From Larix sibirica (Eukaryota; Streptophyta; Pinopsida; Pinales; Pinaceae), in NCBI GenBank assembly GCA_004151065.3, contig NWUY0300062575.1, positions 1 to 22,007 on the forward strand: DNA of 22,007 bases, in the 5' to 3' direction. Both the position numbers and the translations under genes were made by a program. Below are positions 20,901 through 22,007 of this stretch, one piece after another. Position 1 is the stretch's first letter, and every line of letters starts with the position of its first letter. The notes under the pieces are model-generated. The model did not search any database, was not told where the DNA came from, and saw only the letters and a program-made list of their open reading frames with translations.

Positions 20901-21240
20901 ATTGGTCAACTCGGTTCTGCAAATAAGCAAAGGCTCGGCGAATGGAAGAAATGAACCTTCGGATGGCACTCTTCAAAGGCAAAAGGGTTCTCGTCCTCAT
21001 TTCTAGCCTTCTGTCCTTTGGGTTCTCTCTTTGTTTTCTGATTTATGTAATGATTTCTTTTTGGTGAAATTTGCTAGTATCATTCTGCCTTGTCTTATGG
21101 ACAGTGGTTCAAGTTTTAGGGAATTCTAGTTCAGGTTTCTTTTTGTGCTACTCTGTTGAAATCAATTACAAGACTGGACTCTTTTTGGACAGTAAGATAA
21201 ATCACCTCTCAAAGCTATGTTTTTTTTTTGTCTCCTTCTT
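20901..21240 (+). other. Probable 3' untranslated part of the copy A unit
   Basis: There is no open frame. The sequence is T-rich with a ten-T run near 21220, and it ends at an undetermined base (21241). It looks like trailing sequence of the retroelement unit, but no poly(A) tail or target-site duplication is seen. Confidence 0.35.
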
Positions 21241-21241
21241 N
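21241..21241. other. Single undetermined base at the start of copy B
   Basis: The n falls exactly where similarity to copy A begins (gagtaggattaaattgc, 21242 versus 19953). This suggests a gap closure or contig join rather than a plain ambiguous call. Confidence 0.9.
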
Positions 21242-21309
21242 GAGTAGGATTAAATTGCGGCATCCTGGTGTGTGAAAAAATTACCTATGATGGAAAATGG
21301 ATCCCCTAA
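21242..21309 (+). pseudogene. C-terminal tail of RNase H, copy B
   Basis: Twenty-two codons match the end of copy A: GVGLNC, ILVCEK, TYDGKWIP, then TAA 21307-21309, the same stop at the same place. Everything upstream of the GVG block is absent, with an n at the boundary. The shared stop supports it being the genuine end of the polymerase frame rather than a mutation in one copy. Confidence 0.75.
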
Positions 21310-22007
21310 TTCAGAGATTCAATCTTCTAGAAATGTTGGAACAATGAGAAATTCTTGGAGCAATGAGAAGGCTATCCCAGAGGGTGGAGTCAGCACGCAT
21401 CCCCTTCTCCCTATAGTTTTGAATCCAAGTTTTGGTAGGGCACATTTAAACCCACAAATCAATTCGCAGATCATTCCTGAATCCTCTCGCACGCTCAAAT
21501 TAAATGCATGAGGACTGTCTCAAGCTCAAGATAGATGGATCGCATGCACTTTACTTCTCCGGTGGATTATCAGGATTGAGGTCATTCTTCAAAGCCCGGG
21601 GGAGCGAAACTGGCTACTTATTTGGGAGTCCAGTTGCTTAGCGTCTGCGTGAAACATTCGGCGAAATGGAAGGCTTCAACCCCGGGCCTTCAAACCTGGG
21701 TTGTGCTTCGGTTCATACAAACTACCTGAGGTGCAGGAAGCCACTTCGGAAGCATGAGGGAACCCAAAGCTTAGTTAATGCGGTGATGGAAGGTGTTCGA
21801 GTCATGGCGCAGGGAGAAGAAATTCAGGTAAGCTCACCTGCTCATGGCCTTTGTCAATATAATTTTCTAGGAATGAAAGAGAGGTCGAACACCACTCCGG
21901 AGAAGGGTGATTATGTAAATCTCGGCTCTACACAGAGGACTATCTGCAATTCAACTCCTGTTGAGGTTAAGAACTACCTGAAGAATCTGGAAGAGCAAAT
22001 TCGTTTG
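21287..22007 (+). pseudogene. ORF-X copy B, partial (runs off the window)
   Basis: Same architecture as copy A. ATG-ATG at 21287-21292 lies inside the RNase H tail, then MENGSPNSE, and the frame stays open to TGA 21509-21511, with TGG at 21356-21358 where copy A has a stop. After a shift of frame, a second open part carries SNLGC, YLRCRKPLRK, VSSPAHGLCQYNFLGM, TTPEK and NYLKNLEEQIRL. It has no stop from about 21642 to the window end at 22007. Over the 72 residues from SNLGC to TTPEK about 40 are identical to copy A, without indels, which argues for past protein-level constraint. In the central block (about 21594-21690) two frames compete. One has TAG at 21639-21641 and the other reads GGAKLA...VCVK without a stop, so the original frame there is uncertain. 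Function unknown. Confidence 0.5.

Noticed and set aside
1-22007. CRISPR array, bacterial operon, prophage or rRNA content
   Set aside because: No regularly spaced identical repeats, no closely packed genes with ribosome binding sites, and no rRNA-like sequence; the window is eukaryotic in character.

Overview
This window looks like nuclear DNA from a vascular plant with a large, repeat-rich genome. A gymnosperm (conifer-type) genome is my best guess. The grounds are the very low gene density, long AT-rich stretches without open frames, decayed retroelements of several classes, and the style of the RNase H and Ty1/copia remnants. There is no operon structure, no prokaryotic gene spacing and no intact gene. 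The organism call is inference.

Layout. 1-1450: no recognisable gene, two weak unidentified reading-frame stretches. About 1450-2460: a + strand, promoter-bearing repeat resembling an LTR U3/R region (TATA-like box near 2194). 3234-3448: one convincing host exon, the 3'-terminal coding exon of a class I SAM-dependent methyltransferase-like protein, with a good splice acceptor and no other exons visible. 3450-6460: non-coding, with small local duplications and a perfect 11-bp hairpin at 4934-4958. 6464-6738: a complete-looking tRNA-derived SINE on the minus strand with A box, B box, A-rich tail and an 18-bp target-site duplication. 6740-9240: AT-rich non-coding, with a 56-bp tandem duplication at 8250-8361. 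About 9240-10540: a second LTR-like promoter region, minus strand. 10540-12780: nothing identifiable. 12850-13690: a broken Ty1/copia integrase, minus strand. 13690-17500: no genes, with an assembly gap (nn) at 16242. About 17560-18900: a third LTR-like promoter region, minus strand. 19590-22007: a non-LTR-type RNase H domain followed by a partly overlapping second reading frame (called ORF-X here), then a second, diverged copy of the same RNase H tail plus ORF-X starting exactly at a single n (21241).

How the parts relate. Nothing works together as a pathway. The window is one gene end embedded in mobile-element remains. The most interesting item is the pair of diverged RNase H tail + ORF-X units. 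In both, ORF-X opens with an ATG-ATG inside the last codons of the polymerase frame. Its distal part is conserved as protein between the two copies and ends in a coiled coil. I do not recognise ORF-X; it may be an accessory frame of a plant retroelement. Both copies carry frameshifts or stops, so what is present here is fossil sequence.
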